Below, piece after piece: positions 6,401 to 7,123 of a stretch of DNA of 7,123 nt. The stretch lies in the NCBI GenBank assembly GCA_905212345.1, contig CAJMEC010000065.1, positions 1 through 7,123 on the forward strand. The letters are read 5' to 3'. This stretch comes from an uncultured Sutterella sp. Its GTDB lineage: Bacteria > Pseudomonadota > Gammaproteobacteria > Burkholderiales > Burkholderiaceae_F. The position numbers and the translations under genes were made by a program. Below the pieces are notes generated by a model. It made no database searches. It was not told the DNA's origin and was given only the letters and a program-made list of their open reading frames with translations. Numbering within the stretch: the first letter of the stretch is position 1; each line of letters opens with the position of its first letter.

Positions 6401-6440
6401 TCCAATTAGAGTGAAAGGATTCAAAGAGGAAGAATTTAAG

Positions 6441-6998
6441 ATGAAAATTGCACAAGAACTGCGCGCCGGCAACGTGGTCATGATCGGCAAGGATCCGATG
6501 GTTGTGTTGAAGGCTGAATATTCCAAGAGCGGCCGCAACGCCTCCGTGGTGAAGATGAAGTTGAAGAACTTGCTCACCGGTGCCGGTACTGAAACCGTCT
6601 ATCGTGCCGATGACAAGTTTGAAGACCTCGTGCTCGATCGCAAGGAAGTGACCTACAGCTACTTCGCTGACCCGCACTATGTTTGGATGGACGCCGACTA
6701 CAACCAATACGAAGTTGAAGCCGACGTTATGGAAGACGCCTTGAAGTACCTCGAAGACGGCATGCCCGCTGAAGTGGTGTTCTACGAAGGCCGCGCCATC
6801 AGCGTTGAATTGCCCACGATTCTCGTTCGCGAAGTCGAATACACGGAACCGGCTGTCAAGGGTGATACCTCCGGCAAGGTGATGAAGCCTGCCCGCCTCA
6901 CCACGGGTTACGTGCTCCAAGTTCCCGCTTTCGTTGAAACGGGCGACAAGATTGAAGTGGACACCCGCACGGGTGAATACCGCTCTCGCGTGAAGTAA
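6441..6998 (+). CDS. efp: Elongation factor P
   Basis: EF-P binds between the ribosomal P and E sites and helps form peptide bonds at consecutive prolines. The product has 185 residues, the standard length, with a KOW-like domain I (about 1-65), an OB domain II (66-130) and a C-terminal OB domain III (131-185) ending in the family motif DTRTGEYRSR (174-183). The tip loop reads SGRNAS with Arg at position 32, the residue rhamnosylated by EarP; lysine-modified EF-Ps have Lys here. This agrees with earP being next door and with the betaproteobacterial type. The ATG at 6441 is supported by AGAGGAAG (6425-6432) and by the usual MKxAQELRAGN start; an in-frame GTG at 6411 would add ten residues not found in the family. 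Codon use differs from earP, with AAG dominating for lysine and many C/G third positions, as expected for a highly expressed gene. Transcription ends at the hairpin at 7024-7053. Confidence 0.97.
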   Translation: MKIAQELRAGNVVMIGKDPMVVLKAEYSKSGRNASVVKMKLKNLLTGAGTETVYRADDKFEDLVLDRKEVTYSYFADPHYVWMDADYNQYEVEADVMEDALKYLEDGMPAEVVFYEGRAISVELPTILVREVEYTEPAVKGDTSGKVMKPARLTTGYVLQVPAFVETGDKIEVDTRTGEYRSRVK

Positions 6999-7023
6999 TT
7001 CACACGAACTGAATTTTCAGTGC

Positions 7024-7053
7024 AAAAACCCTTGGCCTCGGTCAAGGGTTTTT
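7024..7053 (+). terminator. Rho-independent terminator of efp
   Basis: AAAAACCCTTG (7024-7034) is perfectly complementary to CAAGGGTTTTT (7043-7053); a G-T and a C-G pair extend the stem to a 4-nt loop. T-rich sequence follows (to about 7069). It starts 25 bp after the efp stop codon. Confidence 0.9.
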
Positions 7054-7082
7054 CATTTTGTTTTTCTTTGGACTGGTATGGA

Positions 7083-7110
7083 AATCTTGGACACAAGGAG
7101 GTTCAAGATT
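7083..7110 (+). promoter_or_regulatory. Hairpin that displays a Shine-Dalgarno sequence next to a start codon
   Basis: AATCTTGGAC (7083-7092) pairs with GTTCAAGATT (7101-7110) in ten consecutive pairs, one of them G-U. The 8-nt loop ACAAGGAG (7093-7100) contains most of the Shine-Dalgarno sequence AAGGAGG (7095-7101). The ATG at 7111 directly follows the 3' arm, so the SD-to-start spacer is the 3' arm of the stem. Formation of the stem would shorten or block the path between SD and start codon and could control initiation. Confidence 0.55.
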
Positions 7111-7123
7111 ATGTCTATACCCG
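7111..7123 (+). CDS. Start of an unidentified gene, cut off by the window edge
   Basis: An ATG at 7111 follows a near-perfect Shine-Dalgarno sequence (AAGGAGG, 7095-7101, nine bases upstream), then the codons for S-I-P before the window ends. Four codons cannot identify the protein. Because the flanking sequence resembles an IS3-type end, the first transposase frame (orfA) is one possibility; an ordinary housekeeping gene downstream of efp is the other. Confidence 0.5.

Larger units (their letters stand above)
7069..7123 (+). mobile_element. Possible left end of an IS3-type insertion sequence (partial)
   Basis: From 7069 the sequence TGGACTGGTATGGAAATC leads into TTGGACAC, a strong ribosome binding site and a start codon about 42 bp from the putative end. 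IS3-family elements begin with TG, often carry TTGGACA-like sequence in or just after the terminal repeat, and start orfA within roughly 40-100 bp. TTGGAC occurs twice, 19 bp apart (7068 and 7087). It lies immediately after the efp terminator, a permissive insertion site. No transposase coding sequence or right end is in view, so this is resemblance only. Confidence 0.3.

Noticed and set aside
6411..6440. GTG start giving EF-P ten extra residues
   Set aside because: The ATG at 6441 has the better-placed ribosome binding site and the invariant family start; the extension would translate the SD region itself.
6342..6920. 192-codon minus-strand open frame opposite efp
   Set aside because: It lies almost wholly antisense to efp, whose identity is certain. 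Its length follows from the biased codon use of efp, and the product resembles no known family.
1..7123. CRISPR array, prophage attachment site, toxin-antitoxin or defence genes
   Set aside because: No regularly spaced repeats were seen. The integration-prone 3' end of the tRNA is outside the window, and all full-length genes are recognised non-defence families.

Overview
This window looks like an ordinary chromosomal segment of a betaproteobacterium, most likely a moderate-GC member of the Burkholderiales such as the Sutterellaceae. That placement is an inference. It rests on the EF-P sequence (SGRN loop with Arg32, TYSYFADP, DTRTGEYRSR ending), the adjacent EarP rhamnosyltransferase, and base composition near 45-50% GC. 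I see no phage, CRISPR array or defence system. The only hint of accessory DNA is in the last ~55 bases.

Layout, left to right. Positions 1-54 hold the 5' two-thirds of a tRNA-Gly(GCC) on the minus strand, with a near-consensus promoter at 71-98. A stretch of about 370 bases without a convincing gene follows; it contains several inverted repeats. Next is a small secreted protein of the YgiW/YdeI (BOF, bacterial OB-fold) family on the plus strand (472-861). It converges on a minus-strand NhaC-family Na+/H+ antiporter (938-2476), and a perfect 11-bp bidirectional terminator lies between the two stop codons. nhaC has its own likely promoter and is separated by a terminator from the upstream minus-strand pair uvrC-pgsA, which overlap by 11 nt and are probably translationally coupled.

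Divergent from uvrC, across only 56 bp, is earP (5182-6291). It is followed after a structured 149-nt leader by efp (6441-6998), which ends at a strong terminator (7024-7053). At the right edge a strong Shine-Dalgarno sequence in a hairpin loop precedes the first four codons of another gene; its terminal sequence resembles the left end of an IS3-type insertion sequence.

How the genes work together: uvrC (nucleotide excision repair) and pgsA (phosphatidylglycerophosphate synthase) are unrelated in function but form a widely conserved housekeeping pair, often followed by tRNA-Gly. Here nhaC and the BOF gene sit between pgsA and the tRNA. EarP is the enzyme that rhamnosylates EF-P on Arg32, and the neighbouring efp encodes exactly that arginine, so this is a matched enzyme-substrate pair that keeps ribosomes moving through polyproline stretches.

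Overall the coding content is well-known housekeeping biology. The less explained signals are non-coding: the efp leader hairpins, the repeats in 112-148 and 357-391, and the hairpin-borne ribosome binding site at the right edge.
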